Source: Phocaeicola plebeius DSM 17135
Lineage (GTDB): Bacteria > Bacteroidota > Bacteroidia > Bacteroidales > Bacteroidaceae
Length of the DNA: 64,000 nt
Reading direction: 5' to 3'
Assembly (NCBI RefSeq): GCF_000187895.1
Contig: NZ_DS990134.1
Location: 558,001-622,000, forward strand
Shown here piece after piece: positions 29,669-39,550 of this stretch (its first letter is position 1; every line of letters starts with the position of its first letter). Position numbers and translations under genes: made by a program. The notes beneath the pieces are model-generated. The model ran no database searches, was not told the origin of the DNA, and saw nothing but the letters and a program-made list of their open reading frames with translations.

Positions 29669-31015
29669 ATGGAACTTGATTTACTCACGGCTGTATCACC
29701 GATTGACGGTCGCTACAGAAGCAAAGCAGGAACTTTGGCTGCTTATTTTTCAGAATATGCGCTCATGAAGTATCGTGTGCGGGTGGAAATTGAATATTTC
29801 ATCACTTTATGTGAATTGCCTTTGCCGCAGTTGGCATCATTTGATGCGACTCGCTTTGAGTCTCTTCGTGATATTTACCGTAATTTCTCTGAGGGAGACG
29901 CTGCACGTATCAAGGAGATAGAAAGCGTGACAAATCACGATGTGAAAGCTGTTGAGTATTTCATTAAGGAACAGTTTGATAAACTGGGTGGATTGGAACC
30001 TTATAAAGAATTCATTCACTTCGGACTGACTTCACAGGATATCAATAACACTTCAGTTCCTTTGTCTATCAAGGATGCGTTGGAAGAAGTCTATTATCCG
30101 CAGATCCAGAAACTGATTGATCAGTTGACTGCCTACGCAGAAGAATGGAAAAATATTCCGATGCTGGCAAAGACTCACGGGCAGCCTGCTTCTCCTACTC
30201 GTCTGGGCAAGGAAATCATGGTTTTCGCTTATCGTCTGAACCGTCAGCTGGCTGTATTGAAGGCTTGTCCGCTGACTGCGAAATTTGGTGGAGCAACCGG
30301 AAATTACAATGCACATCACGTGGCTTATCCGGATTTTGACTGGAAGGCTTTCGGTAATAAGTTTGTTGCAGAAAAATTAGGTCTGGAACGTGAAGAATAC
30401 ACTACACAGATTTCAAATTACGACGGACTGGGTGCCATCTTCGATGCAATGAAGCGTATCAATACCATCATGATTGACATGAACCGTGACTTCTGGCAGT
30501 ATATTTCCATGGAGTATTTCAAGCAGAAAATCAAAGCTGGTGAGGTCGGCTCAAGTGCCATGCCGCATAAGGTGAACCCGATTGACTTTGAAAATGCAGA
30601 AGGTAACCTGGGAATGGCCAATGCAATATTGGAACATCTTTCTTCCAAGCTGCCGGTCTCTCGTTTGCAGCGTGACTTGACGGACTCTACAGTGTTGCGT
30701 AATATCGGTGTTCCTTTCGGACATACGGTGATTGCCATCCAGAGCTCACTGAAAGGTCTTGGAAAATTGCTGTTGAATGAACATAAAATCTATGAAGATC
30801 TCGATAATTGCTGGAGTGTAGTGGCTGAAGCTATTCAGACGATTTTGCGCCGTGAAGCTTATCCGCATCCGTATGAAGCGTTGAAAGCGCTGACTCGTAC
30901 GAACCAGGCTATTACAGAAGCTTCTATCAAAGATTTTATTGAAACACTGAACGTCAGCGAGGATATTAAAAAGGAACTGCGTGCGATTACTCCGCACAAC
31001 TATACTGGAGTCTAA
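29669..31015 (+). CDS. purB: adenylosuccinate lyase
   Basis: The 448-residue enzyme of the fumarase/aspartase superfamily splits adenylosuccinate to AMP and SAICAR to AICAR, releasing fumarate. Visible are the start MELDLLTAVSPIDGRYR, the catalytic region KTHGQPASPTRLGKE, and the superfamily signature GSSAMPHKVNPIDFENAEG. The E. coli type length and sequence (ELSSLTAVSPVDGRY) suggest the second of two adjacent ATG codons (29669) as the start; the first (29666) would add one Met. A free-standing gene. Confidence 0.97.
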   Translation: MELDLLTAVSPIDGRYRSKAGTLAAYFSEYALMKYRVRVEIEYFITLCELPLPQLASFDATRFESLRDIYRNFSEGDAARIKEIESVTNHDVKAVEYFIKEQFDKLGGLEPYKEFIHFGLTSQDINNTSVPLSIKDALEEVYYPQIQKLIDQLTAYAEEWKNIPMLAKTHGQPASPTRLGKEIMVFAYRLNRQLAVLKACPLTAKFGGATGNYNAHHVAYPDFDWKAFGNKFVAEKLGLEREEYTTQISNYDGLGAIFDAMKRINTIMIDMNRDFWQYISMEYFKQKIKAGEVGSSAMPHKVNPIDFENAEGNLGMANAILEHLSSKLPVSRLQRDLTDSTVLRNIGVPFGHTVIAIQSSLKGLGKLLLNEHKIYEDLDNCWSVVAEAIQTILRREAYPHPYEALKALTRTNQAITEASIKDFIETLNVSEDIKKELRAITPHNYTGV

Positions 31016-31080
31016 CTTTAAAAAATAAATATCGCCCGAGAGGGTGTTGAGTATTAATATTAGCATTAAACAAAAAAATT

Positions 31081-32388
31081 ATGGCAGAAAAAGAATTCAG
31101 ACAAGATGGCGAAAACAGCCAGTCTGGCCGCGATGGTTACAAGTCTTACAACAGAGAAGGATATAACAAATATGGTAGAGGCGAGAAAAGCAATAGCTAC
31201 GGTCGCCGTCCGTATAACAACAATAGAGAAGGGGGAGAAGGTTATCGTTCTTCTTATAATCCTCGCTTTAATAATGGAGAGGACCGTCCGCAGAGAGGTG
31301 GTTATGGTAATCGCCCGCAGCGTTCATACGGAAACCGTTCCTACAATAATGAAGGAGGAGAGCAGCGTTCTTCTTACAATCCTCGTTTTAACAACAATAA
31401 TGGTGGACGTCCGCAGCGTGCGTACACTCCTCGTTTCAACAACAACCAGGAAGGAGGAGAACAGCGTTCATATCGTCCGCGCTTTAACAATGCACAACAG
31501 GGTGGAGAACAGCACCCGTATCGTCCTCGTTTTAATAACAATGGCGGACAGCAGGGCGGATATGGTCGTCCACAGGGAGGTTACCGTCCGCGCACTGCCG
31601 ACTACAACCCGAATGCAAAATATAGCATGAAGAAGCAGATCGAGTACAAAGAACTGCTGACTGATCCGGATGAACCGATTCGTTTGAACAAGTTCCTTGC
31701 GAATGCAGGTATTTGCTCTCGTCGTGAAGCGGATGAGTTTATCACTGCAGGAGTTGTATCTGTAAATGGTGAAATCGTAACGGAATTGGGTACGAAGGTG
31801 AAGCGTTCGGATGAAGTGAAGTTCCACGATCAGCCGGTAAATATTGAGCGTAAGGTCTATGTACTGCTTAATAAGCCGAAAGATTGCGTAACGACTTCGG
31901 ATGACCCGCAGGAACGTAAGACGGTGATGGATTTCGTGAAAGGTGCTTGCAAGGAGCGTATCTATCCGGTAGGACGTCTGGACCGTAATACCACAGGTGT
32001 ACTGCTGTTGACAAATGACGGTGACCTGGCATCGAAACTGACTCATCCTAAGTTCTTGAAGAAGAAAATTTATCATGTATACTGCGACAAGAATGTGACA
32101 AAGGCAGACTTGGATCAGATTGTACAGGGTATTACACTGGATGATGGTGAAATCCATGCTGATGCTATCAGCTATGCGTCGGATACAGATAAATCACAGG
32201 TGGGTATTGAAATCCACTCTGGAAAGAACCGTATCGTACGTCGTATTTTCGAATCGCTGGGCTATCGTGTGATTAAGCTGGACCGTGTGTACTTTGCGGG
32301 ATTGACCAAGAAGGGATTGCGTCGCGGTGACTGGCGTTACCTCACAGAACAGGAAGTAGCCATGCTTCGTATGGGATCTTTTGAATAA
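31081..32388 (+). CDS. RluB/RsuA-family pseudouridine synthase with long Tyr/Asn/Gly/Arg-rich N-terminal tail
   Basis: A 435-residue protein in two parts. Residues 1-185 are low-complexity: many copies of short SYNPRFNN, YRPRFNN and GGYGRPQ-type units rich in Y, N, G, R and Q, with Glu as the main acidic residue and no predicted fold. From about 195 a normal RluB-type enzyme follows: S4 domain (RLNKFLANAGICSRREADEF), catalytic Asp in YPVGRLDRNTTGVLLLTND, and the closing GKNRIVRRIFESLGY block. The enzyme part should modify a uridine of 23S or 16S rRNA. The tail resembles RGG-like RNA-binding disordered regions. A stem terminator follows. Confidence 0.92.
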   Translation: MAEKEFRQDGENSQSGRDGYKSYNREGYNKYGRGEKSNSYGRRPYNNNREGGEGYRSSYNPRFNNGEDRPQRGGYGNRPQRSYGNRSYNNEGGEQRSSYNPRFNNNNGGRPQRAYTPRFNNNQEGGEQRSYRPRFNNAQQGGEQHPYRPRFNNNGGQQGGYGRPQGGYRPRTADYNPNAKYSMKKQIEYKELLTDPDEPIRLNKFLANAGICSRREADEFITAGVVSVNGEIVTELGTKVKRSDEVKFHDQPVNIERKVYVLLNKPKDCVTTSDDPQERKTVMDFVKGACKERIYPVGRLDRNTTGVLLLTNDGDLASKLTHPKFLKKKIYHVYCDKNVTKADLDQIVQGITLDDGEIHADAISYASDTDKSQVGIEIHSGKNRIVRRIFESLGYRVIKLDRVYFAGLTKKGLRRGDWRYLTEQEVAMLRMGSFE

Positions 32389-32403
32389 TGATAAATATAG
32401 CAG

Positions 32404-32444
32404 AACACAGGGATACACGGAAACGGAGCATCCCTGTGTTTTTA
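32404..32444 (+). terminator. intrinsic terminator
   Basis: AACACAGGGA (32404-32413) pairs with TCCCTGTGTT (32431-32440) and a TTTT run follows. It ends the RluB-like gene. Confidence 0.8.
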
Positions 32445-32471
32445 GATTAATTGATAAAACATAGAATCAAA

Positions 32472-33875
32472 ATGGAAACAATTCGTAGAACAAAAATTGT
32501 TGACCTGCTGAAGCGTGAAGATTTTGGCGCGATGGTCAATGTGAAAGGTTGGGTGCGTACTCGCCGTGGTAGCAAACAGGTAAACTTTATTGCATTGAAT
32601 GATGGTTCTACTATAAATAATGTGCAGATTGTAGTCGACTTGGCTAACTTTGATGAGGATTTACTGAAGTTGATTACAACGGGTGCATGTCTGAGCGTGA
32701 ATGGAGAACTGGTAAAGTCGGTAGGTTCCGGACAGGCAGCAGAAATTCAGGCACGTGAGATTGAAGTATTGGGTACTTGTGACAATACTTATCCATTGCA
32801 GAAAAAAGGACATTCAATGGAATTCTTGCGTGAGATTGCTCACCTGCGTCCTCGTACGAATACATTTGGTGCAGTGTTCCGTATCCGTCATAACATGGCT
32901 ATTGCGATTCATAAGTTCTTCCATGAAAGAGGTTTCTTCTATTTCCACACTCCTCTGATTACAGCATCAGACTGTGAAGGAGCTGGACAGATGTTCCAGG
33001 TTACTACCATGAACCTCTATGATTTGAAGAAAGATGAAAACGGTTCTATTATTTATGATAATGACTTCTTCGGAAAGCAGGCAAGTCTGACAGTTTCCGG
33101 ACAGTTGGAAGGCGAATTGGCTGCTACTGCTTTGGGGGCAATTTATACATTCGGACCAACATTCCGTGCGGAAAATTCAAATACACCGCGTCACTTGGCT
33201 GAGTTCTGGATGATTGAGCCGGAAGTTGCTTTCAATGACATCAATGACAACATGGATTTGGCGGAAGAATTCATCAAATACTGTGTACAGTGGGCATTGG
33301 ACAACTGTTATGACGATGTGAAGTTCTTGAACGACATGTTCGATAAGGGCTTGATTGAACGTTTGCAGGGTGTATTGAAGGAATCTTTTGTACGTCTGCC
33401 TTATACAGAAGGTATCAAGATTCTGGAAGAAGCAGTAGCTAATGGACATAAGTTTGAATTCCCGGTTTACTGGGGTGTGGATTTGGCTTCAGAACACGAA
33501 CGCTTCCTGGTGGAAGAGCACTTCAAACGTCCGGTTATCTTGACCGATTATCCGAAAGAAATAAAGGCGTTCTATATGAAGCAGAACGAAGATGGCAAAA
33601 CTGTACGTGCTATGGATGTGCTGTTCCCGAAGATTGGCGAAATTATTGGAGGTTCAGAGCGTGAAGCAGATTATGACAAACTGCTGACTCGTATTCAGGA
33701 ACTGAATATCCCGATGAAGGATATGTGGTGGTATCTGGATACTCGTAAGTACGGCTCATGTCCGCATTCTGGCTTCGGGCTAGGATTTGAACGTCTGCTG
33801 CTGTTTGTAACAGGTATGGCAAATATTCGTGATGTGATACCGTTCCCGCGTACACCGCGTAACGCAGAATTCTAA
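32472..33875 (+). CDS. asnS: asparaginyl-tRNA synthetase
   Basis: The 467-residue class IIb synthetase charges tRNA-Asn. An OB-fold anticodon domain (about residues 15-110; [15 protein letters not shown]) precedes the catalytic core. Motif 2 is [20 protein letters not shown] and motif 3 is [18 protein letters not shown] 32472 was taken because the ATG seven codons earlier adds a basic tail not seen in the family. The 16 bases before the start include GAATCAAA without a Shine-Dalgarno, typical of this phylum. Confidence 0.97.
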   Translation: METIRRTKIVDLLKREDFGAMVNVKGWVRTRRGSKQVNFIALNDGSTINNVQIVVDLANFDEDLLKLITTGACLSVNGELVKSVGSGQAAEIQAREIEVLGTCDNTYPLQKKGHSMEFLREIAHLRPRTNTFGAVFRIRHNMAIAIHKFFHERGFFYFHTPLITASDCEGAGQMFQVTTMNLYDLKKDENGSIIYDNDFFGKQASLTVSGQLEGELAATALGAIYTFGPTFRAENSNTPRHLAEFWMIEPEVAFNDINDNMDLAEEFIKYCVQWALDNCYDDVKFLNDMFDKGLIERLQGVLKESFVRLPYTEGIKILEEAVANGHKFEFPVYWGVDLASEHERFLVEEHFKRPVILTDYPKEIKAFYMKQNEDGKTVRAMDVLFPKIGEIIGGSEREADYDKLLTRIQELNIPMKDMWWYLDTRKYGSCPHSGFGLGFERLLLFVTGMANIRDVIPFPRTPRNAEF

Positions 33876-33901
33876 GAGAAGATTCTATTTATTTATAAAA
33901 G

Positions 33902-33933
33902 AAAAAGTCATTCCATTTGGAATGACTTTTTTT
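33902..33933 (+). terminator. intrinsic terminator of asnS
   Basis: A 14-bp stem AAAAAGTCATTCCA / TGGAATGACTTTTT with a 2-nt loop and T run. Confidence 0.85.
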
Positions 33934-34030
33934 ATGTTTTTACGATAGAAAAACGTGCATAAAATGCGTGATTGTCAAAATATTTTATAATTTTGTGATA
34001 ACCTGATAGGTAATTCTAATACTTATAGTT

Positions 34031-34522
34031 ATGAAAATACGTTATTTCTTTCTGGTAGCGTTTCTGATGCTTTTAGCTGTCGGCAATTCGATGGCCCAGG
34101 ATGTGCAGGAAAAAACTCCTATTAATTTACATGGAGTTTGGCAGATGTGTTTCTATCGTTCTAATTCTCCGGATATACCGGGTGAGCTTAAGACAAGTAA
34201 TTCTCTGAAGATTCTTTCTGATGACGGACGTTTTACCAATTTGTTGATGATGCAGACAGGAGCTGTTATTTTGGGATATGGAACTTATGAAATAAACAGT
34301 GAAGGACTTTATACGGAGTGTGTAGAGAAAAACGTGCATCTTCCACAGTTGAATGGAAAGAAAAATGCAATGCATTTTGAACTAAAGGAAAATGGTACAT
34401 TGATGTATGTGAAGTATTTCTTGGATAATGATGCTAATGGGAACAAGATAGATTCCTGGTGTCATGAAATTTGGAAGAAAGTCGAAATGGCACCTGTTTA
34501 TCCGGGTGATGAATTGCGCTGA
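34031..34522 (+). CDS. secreted DUF4488-like protein
   Basis: A 163-residue exported protein (signal MKIRYFFLVAFLMLLAVGNSMA). The mature part begins with a GVWQMCFYRSN strand and continues as alternating beta-strands (ILGYGTYEINSEGLYTE, LKENGTLMYVKYFL) ending in WCHEIWKKVE, a layout that matches the small DUF4488 beta-barrel family of Bacteroides, possibly lipocalin-like. No catalytic residues are evident. A -7 box TAATTTTG (33988-33995) lies 36 bp before the start; a strong terminator follows, so this is a single-gene transcript. Confidence 0.7.
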   Translation: MKIRYFFLVAFLMLLAVGNSMAQDVQEKTPINLHGVWQMCFYRSNSPDIPGELKTSNSLKILSDDGRFTNLLMMQTGAVILGYGTYEINSEGLYTECVEKNVHLPQLNGKKNAMHFELKENGTLMYVKYFLDNDANGNKIDSWCHEIWKKVEMAPVYPGDELR

Positions 34523-34547
34523 TAAAAATTGGATGATAAATAAATAG

Positions 34548-34581
34548 GGCCGTTGCAACTCCCATGTTGCAACGGCCTTTT
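34548..34581 (+). terminator. intrinsic terminator
   Basis: A 12-bp perfect stem GGCCGTTGCAAC / GTTGCAACGGCC with a 6-nt loop (34548-34577), then TTTT. Confidence 0.9.
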
Positions 34582-34649
34582 CTGGTTTTATATCATTTAG
34601 GTACGATTCATAATCAACTGGTTATCCCGCGAAAAAAAAACTTAAAATC

Positions 34650-34680
34650 TTTGTCGGTTAAAAGAAAAGCCGTACCTTTG
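34650..34680 (+). promoter_or_regulatory. promoter of the rplM-rpsI-rpsB-tsf operon
   Basis: TTTG (34650-34653), a 19-bp spacer, then TACCTTTG (34673-34680): a full consensus match. Transcription would start near 34686, leaving a leader of about 115 nt before rplM that could hold ribosomal-protein feedback structure; I see no clear stem in it. Confidence 0.72.
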
Positions 34681-34804
34681 CAAGCCGATTATTATCAACT
34701 AGTGATAAATTTTTAATTCTGAGTGCTTTATTCTTCTTTGTCCGGGAAGGGTAAGGTTGTAGGAATTTGTTTTTTAGTAGTTAACATTTTAAAAAGATTT
34801 AAGA

Positions 34805-35266
34805 GTGGATACTTTAAGTTACAAGACCATTTCTGCAAACAAGGAAACAGCAACTAAAGAATGGGTTGTTGTGGATGCTACCGATCAGGTTGTAGGCCGT
34901 CTCGGTGCAAAAGTTGCAAAGTTGTTGAGAGGTAAGTACAAACCTAACTTCACCCCTCACGTAGACTGCGGTGATAACGTTATTATCATCAATGCAGACA
35001 AAGTGAAATTTACAGGTAAGAAAATGACCGATAAGGTTTACCTGAGCTATACCGGTTATCCTGGTGGTCAGCGTGAAATTACTCCGGCTCGTCTGTTGGC
35101 AAAACCGAATGGCGCTGAAAAATTGATGAAAAAAGTAGTAAAAGGTATGCTTCCTAAGAATCGTCTGGGAGCTAAGTTGCTGGGCAACTTGTATGTTTAC
35201 GAAGGAAGTGAACACAAACACGAAGCTCAGACTCCGAAAGTAATTGATATTAATACACTTAAATAA
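34805..35266 (+). CDS. rplM: 50S ribosomal protein L13
   Basis: 153 residues, start GTG (34805) giving MDTLSYKTISANK, the usual Bacteroidetes N-terminus. L13 blocks DATDQVVGRLGAKVAKLLRGK and YTGYPGGQREITPARL are present. It starts the operon and precedes rpsI by 6 bp, the normal L13-S9 pair. Confidence 0.98.
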   Translation: MDTLSYKTISANKETATKEWVVVDATDQVVGRLGAKVAKLLRGKYKPNFTPHVDCGDNVIIINADKVKFTGKKMTDKVYLSYTGYPGGQREITPARLLAKPNGAEKLMKKVVKGMLPKNRLGAKLLGNLYVYEGSEHKHEAQTPKVIDINTLK

Positions 35267-35272
35267 TAAAGA

Positions 35273-35659
35273 ATGGAAGTAGTAAATGCATTAGGCAGAC
35301 GTAAAAGCGCGGTAGCTCGCGTTTTCGTTAGCGAAGGTACAGGAAAGATTACTATTAACAAGAGAGACCTTGCACAGTACTTTCCATCAACTATTCTGCA
35401 GTATGTAGTTAAACAGCCGTTGAACAAATTGGAAGTGGCTGAAAAATATGATATCAAAGTTAACTTGTGCGGTGGTGGTTTCACTGGTCAGTCTCAGGCT
35501 TTGCGTCTGGCTATCGCTCGTGCACTGGTTAAAATCAATCCGGAAGATAAGAAGGCTCTTCGTTCTGAAGGTTTCATGACTCGCGATTCTCGTTCTGTTG
35601 AACGTAAGAAACCGGGACGTCCGAAAGCACGTCGTAGATTCCAGTTCAGTAAACGTTAA
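35273..35659 (+). CDS. rpsI: 30S ribosomal protein S9
   Basis: 128 residues. ALGRRKSAVARVF at the start, GGGFTGQSQALRLAIARAL in the middle and the basic C-terminal tail ending RRRFQFSKR, which reaches into the ribosomal P site. Translationally linked to rplM (6 bp). Confidence 0.98.
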   Translation: MEVVNALGRRKSAVARVFVSEGTGKITINKRDLAQYFPSTILQYVVKQPLNKLEVAEKYDIKVNLCGGGFTGQSQALRLAIARALVKINPEDKKALRSEGFMTRDSRSVERKKPGRPKARRRFQFSKR

Positions 35660-35868
35660 CGAGGGGACAAGTTGGATAAGGGACAAGTTAGCAAGGTGGC
35701 TCACTCGGTGGGTCTGTCCTTGTTGCCTCGTCAACTGATACCTCGTCACCTAAAGAAGCGTTTAGTATCTAAACTGTCAGGATTCTTCCTGCAAGTTCTT
35801 GTCGGAAAGACTACCGGACAGTTGGTTCAATAAACAAAAAAGAAAGTAAACGATTAAAATTAAAAACA
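35660..35868 (+). repeat. 209-bp spacer with low-complexity direct and inverted repeats
   Basis: The spacer between rpsI and rpsB has the direct repeat GGGACAAGTT twice (in GAGGGGACAAGTTGG and AAGGGACAAGTTAG) and later a CTCGTCA motif twice (CCTCGTCAACTG, CCTCGTCACC). Part of the second half (CCTTGTTGCC) can pair with GGACAAG-type segments. No gene or terminator is seen, so rpsB is probably transcribed from the same promoter. Confidence 0.45.
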
Positions 35869-36708
35869 ATGTCAAGAGTAAATTTTGATACATTATTGGA
35901 GGCTGGTTGCCACTTCGGACACCTTAAAAGAAAGTGGAACCCTGCAATGGCTCCTTATATTTTCATGGAACGCAACGGTATTCATATCATCGATTTGAAC
36001 AAAACTGTTGCTAAAGTTGAAGAAGCTGCTGAAGCTTTGAAACAAATCGCAAAATCAGGAAAGAAAATCCTGTTCGTTGCTACTAAGAAACAAGCTAAAC
36101 AAGTTGTAGCTGAGAAAGCTGCTTCTGTAAATATGCCGTACGTAATCGAACGTTGGCCGGGTGGTATGTTGACTAACTTCCCGACAATCCGTAAGGCTGT
36201 GAAGAAAATGGCTACTATCGACAAACTGACTAACGATGGTACTTACTCAAACCTGTCAAAGAGAGAAGTTCTTCAGATTTCTCGTCAGCGTGCTAAGTTG
36301 GAAAAGAACTTGGGCTCTATCGCTGATTTGACTCGTCTGCCGTCTGCATTGTTCGTAGTAGACGTATTGAAAGAAAACATCGCAGTTCGTGAAGCTAACC
36401 GTCTGGGTATTCCTGTATTTGCTATCGTAGATACTAACTCAGATCCTTCAAACATCGATTTCGTAATTCCGGCAAACGATGACGCTACTAAATCAGTAGA
36501 AGTTATCTTGGATGCTTGCTGCGCTGCAATGGCAGAAGGCTTGGAAGAAAGAAAAGCTGAAAAGGTAGATATGGAAGCTGCTGGTGAAAATGCACCGAAA
36601 GCTGCTAAGAAAAAAGCTACCAAAGCTCGCATGGATAAAGCTGAAGAAGATGCAATCAACGCATCTAAGGCTGCTGCATTCATGAGCAAGGATGAAGAAG
36701 AAGCTTAA
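35869..36708 (+). CDS. rpsB: 30S ribosomal protein S2
   Basis: 279 residues: TLLEAGCHFGHLKRKWNPAM at the start, the central coiled part, GIPVFAIVDTNSDPSNIDFV, and an alanine/lysine-rich C-terminal tail (about 235-279) typical of Bacteroidetes S2. It precedes tsf as in most bacteria. Confidence 0.98.
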   Translation: MSRVNFDTLLEAGCHFGHLKRKWNPAMAPYIFMERNGIHIIDLNKTVAKVEEAAEALKQIAKSGKKILFVATKKQAKQVVAEKAASVNMPYVIERWPGGMLTNFPTIRKAVKKMATIDKLTNDGTYSNLSKREVLQISRQRAKLEKNLGSIADLTRLPSALFVVDVLKENIAVREANRLGIPVFAIVDTNSDPSNIDFVIPANDDATKSVEVILDACCAAMAEGLEERKAEKVDMEAAGENAPKAAKKKATKARMDKAEEDAINASKAAAFMSKDEEEA

Positions 36709-36720
36709 TCAATAAAGTAA

Positions 36721-36788
36721 GTTGAGAATTGAAAATTGAAAATTGGGAAAACTGTATTCTCAATTCTCAATTCTCAATTCTCAATTTT
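36721..36788 (+). repeat. heptamer tandem repeat with opposing arm between rpsB and tsf
   Basis: Four perfect tandem copies of TTCTCAA at 36757-36784. The preceding segment GTTGAGAATTGAAAATTG (36721-36738 and after) is largely their reverse complement, so the region can fold into a long AT-rich hairpin. It lies inside the ribosomal operon, 46 bp before tsf. Confidence 0.75.
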
Positions 36789-36829
36789 GTTTTTAAGAAC
36801 ATTACTAACTCAAAATAAAAGATATTATT

Positions 36830-37822
36830 ATGGCTGTAAGTATGGCTGATATCACCAAGCTTCGTAAAATGACTGGAGCTGGTATGATGGACTGTAAGAA
36901 CGCTTTGGCAGAATCAGAAGGCGATTTCGACAAGGCAATGGAAATTATCCGTAAAAAAGGACAGGCTGTAGCTGCAAAACGTTCTGACCGTGAAACTTCA
37001 GAAGGTTGTGTGTTGGCAAAATCAACTGGTGACTACGCTGCAATGATTGCTTTGAAGTGTGAAACTGACTTCGTTGCAAAGAATGCAGATTTCGTAGCAT
37101 TGACTCAGGCTATCCTGGATGCTGCTATCGCTAACAAGTGCCAGACTTTGGATGAAATCAAGGCTTTGCCTATGGGTAACGGTACTATTGCTGATGCAAT
37201 TGTAGAACGTAGTGGTATCACTGGTGAAAAGACTGAATTGGATGGTTTCAATTTCGTATCAGGTGCTTGCACTGCTGTTTACAACCACATGAATAAGAAT
37301 CAGCTTTGTACAATCGTTGCATTCAACAAAGAATGCGATGCTCAGGTAGCTCATGAAATCTGTATGCAGATTGCTGCCATGAACCCGATTGCAATTGATG
37401 AAGCTGGTGTTCCTGAATCTGTAAAACAGGAAGAAATCAATGTAGCTATTGAAAAGACTAAGGCTGAACAGGTACAGAAAGCTGTTGAAGCTGCTTTGAA
37501 GAAAGCTGGTATCAATCCTTCTCACGTAGATAGCGAAGAGCACATGGAAAGCAACATGGCTAAGGGATGGATTACTGCAGAAGATGTAGCTAAAGCTAAA
37601 GAAATCAAGGAAAAAGTAGCTGCAGAAAAAGCTGCTAACTTGCCTGAGGCTATGATTGAAAATATCGCAAAAGGCCGTCTGGGTAAATTCTTGAAAGAAG
37701 TTTGCTTGCTGAAACAGGAAAGCATCATGGATCCGAAGAAGACTGTAGCTGATGTATTGAAAGCTGCTGATCCGGAACTGGCTGTTGCAGACTTCAAACG
37801 TTTCACTTTGCGTGCTGAATAA
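36830..37822 (+). CDS. tsf: elongation factor Ts
   Basis: 330 residues. N-terminal UBA-like domain with LRKMTGAGMMDCKNALAE, then two core subdomains (ALKCETDFVAKN; CTAVYNHMNKNQLC) and a C-terminal helical region (FLKEVCLLKQESIMDPKKTV). It exchanges GDP for GTP on EF-Tu. Last gene of the rplM operon; two terminators follow. Confidence 0.98.
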   Translation: MAVSMADITKLRKMTGAGMMDCKNALAESEGDFDKAMEIIRKKGQAVAAKRSDRETSEGCVLAKSTGDYAAMIALKCETDFVAKNADFVALTQAILDAAIANKCQTLDEIKALPMGNGTIADAIVERSGITGEKTELDGFNFVSGACTAVYNHMNKNQLCTIVAFNKECDAQVAHEICMQIAAMNPIAIDEAGVPESVKQEEINVAIEKTKAEQVQKAVEAALKKAGINPSHVDSEEHMESNMAKGWITAEDVAKAKEIKEKVAAEKAANLPEAMIENIAKGRLGKFLKEVCLLKQESIMDPKKTVADVLKAADPELAVADFKRFTLRAE

Positions 37823-37844
37823 TTATTAGGATGCAATATTCTTT

Positions 37845-37868
37845 CGGGCGTGCCATTTGGTACGCCCG
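37845..37868 (+). terminator. first hairpin after tsf
   Basis: CGGGCGT / ACGCCCG with an inner CC/GG and ATTT loop; followed by TTTGTTTT. Confidence 0.78.
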
Positions 37869-37877
37869 ATTTGTTTT

Positions 37878-37907
37878 ACGGTTACTTGGTTCAAGTAGCC
37901 GTTTTTT
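37878..37907 (+). terminator. second terminator after tsf
   Basis: ACGGTTACTTG / CAAGTAGCCGT (one G.T pair), loop GTT, then T6. Together with the previous hairpin it isolates gpmI from the operon. Confidence 0.82.
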
Positions 37908-37953
37908 ATTGATTATTATCAGGAAAAGTAATCTTCCAAGCAGGATTATTTTG

Positions 37954-37961
37954 TATTTTTG
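37954..37961 (+). promoter_or_regulatory. likely -7 box of gpmI
   Basis: TATTTTTG, 48 bp before the gpmI start. The -33 region has no clear TTTG at 19-21 bp. Confidence 0.45.
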
Positions 37962-38009
37962 CTGTCGGAAAACATAGAATGGAATTCTAACTTTTAAACA
38001 AAATAGATT

Positions 38010-39524
38010 ATGGCAAAGAAAGCGCTTTTAATGATTCTGGACGGTTGGGGTTGTGGCGACCGTCAAAAAGATGATGTAATCTTCAATACTCCGACTCCTT
38101 ACTGGGACAGTCTGTTGGCTAACTATCCTCATTCACAGCTTCAGGCCAGTGGTGAAAATGTAGGTTTGCCTGACGGTCAGATGGGTAACTCAGAAGTAGG
38201 TCACTTGAATATCGGTGCAGGCCGTATCGTATATCAGGATTTGGTGAAGATTAACCGTGCATGTGCCGACAACAGCATTATGCAGAACAAGGAAGTAGTA
38301 GCTGCTTTCTCATACGCAAAAGAACATGGAAAAAACATCCACTTCATGGGATTGACTTCCAATGGTGGTGTACACTCTTCTTTGGAACACTTGTTCAAAT
38401 TGTGTGACATTGCAAAGGAATACGGACTGGAAAATACTTTCATCCACTGCTTCATGGACGGTCGTGATACAGACCCGAAGAGCGGTAAGGGATTCATTGA
38501 ACAGCTGACTGCTCATTGCGAAAAATCAGCCGGAAAGATTGCCTCTATCGTAGGACGTTTCTACGCAATGGACCGTGACAAACGTTGGGCACGTGTGAAA
38601 GAAGCATACGATTTGCTGGTAAACGGTACAGGTAAGAAAGCTACTGACATGGTACAGGCTATGCAGGAATCATACGATGAAGGTGTAACAGACGAATTCA
38701 TCAAACCGATTTCCAATGCAAACTTCGACGGTACTATCAAGGAAGGTGATGTAGTTATCTTCTTCAACTACCGTAACGACCGTGCAAAAGAATTGACTAT
38801 CGTATTGACTCAGCAGGATATGCCGGAAGAAGGTATGAAGACAATCCCGGGATTGCAGTACTACTGTATGACTCCGTATGATGCTTCATTCAAAGGCGTA
38901 CATATCTTGTTCGACAAGGAAAACGTACAGAACACATTGGGCGAATACCTGGCAAGCAATGGCAAGACTCAGTTACACATCGCAGAAACTGAAAAATATG
39001 CCCATGTAACCTTCTTCTTCAACGGTGGACGTGAAACTCCGTATGACAACGAAGACCGTATCCTGGTTCCTTCACCGAAGGTTGCTACTTACGACTTGAA
39101 GCCGGAAATGAGCGCATACGAAGTAAAAGATAAACTGGTAGAAGCTATCGGTACACAGAAATATGACTTTATCGTAGTGAACTATGCAAACGGTGACATG
39201 GTAGGTCATACAGGTATCTATGAAGCAATTGAAAAGGCTGTAGTAGCTATCGACAACTGTGTGAAAGATACAGTAGAAGCTGCTAAGGCTAACGGTTATG
39301 AAGTCATCATCATTGCTGACCATGGAAATGCAGATCATGCATTGAATGAAGACGGTACACCGAACACAGCTCACTCTTTGAATCCGGTTCCGTTTGTATA
39401 CGTAACTGAAAACAAAGACGCCAAAGTAGAAAATGGTGTATTGGCTGATGTGGCTCCTTCTATCCTGCACATTTTAGGCATGGCGCAGCCGTCTGAAATG
39501 ACAGGTCGCGACCTGATTAAATAA
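38010..39524 (+). CDS. gpmI: 2,3-bisphosphoglycerate-independent phosphoglycerate mutase
   Basis: The 504-residue Mn-dependent enzyme interconverts 3- and 2-phosphoglycerate in glycolysis. The metal-binding start is [13 protein letters not shown]; the phosphoserine nucleophile is Ser61 in [17 protein letters not shown]; further sites are [16 protein letters not shown]-type loop residues ([13 protein letters not shown]), [22 protein letters not shown] and the C-terminal [10 protein letters not shown]. Single gene with a strong terminator. Confidence 0.98.
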   Translation: MAKKALLMILDGWGCGDRQKDDVIFNTPTPYWDSLLANYPHSQLQASGENVGLPDGQMGNSEVGHLNIGAGRIVYQDLVKINRACADNSIMQNKEVVAAFSYAKEHGKNIHFMGLTSNGGVHSSLEHLFKLCDIAKEYGLENTFIHCFMDGRDTDPKSGKGFIEQLTAHCEKSAGKIASIVGRFYAMDRDKRWARVKEAYDLLVNGTGKKATDMVQAMQESYDEGVTDEFIKPISNANFDGTIKEGDVVIFFNYRNDRAKELTIVLTQQDMPEEGMKTIPGLQYYCMTPYDASFKGVHILFDKENVQNTLGEYLASNGKTQLHIAETEKYAHVTFFFNGGRETPYDNEDRILVPSPKVATYDLKPEMSAYEVKDKLVEAIGTQKYDFIVVNYANGDMVGHTGIYEAIEKAVVAIDNCVKDTVEAAKANGYEVIIIADHGNADHALNEDGTPNTAHSLNPVPFVYVTENKDAKVENGVLADVAPSILHILGMAQPSEMTGRDLIK

Positions 39525-39550
39525 GAATCCACAGTGATTTAGAACATAGA

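Noticed and set aside
36757-36784. CRISPR-like direct repeats
   Set aside because: Seven-base units without spacers and no cas genes; a simple tandem repeat.
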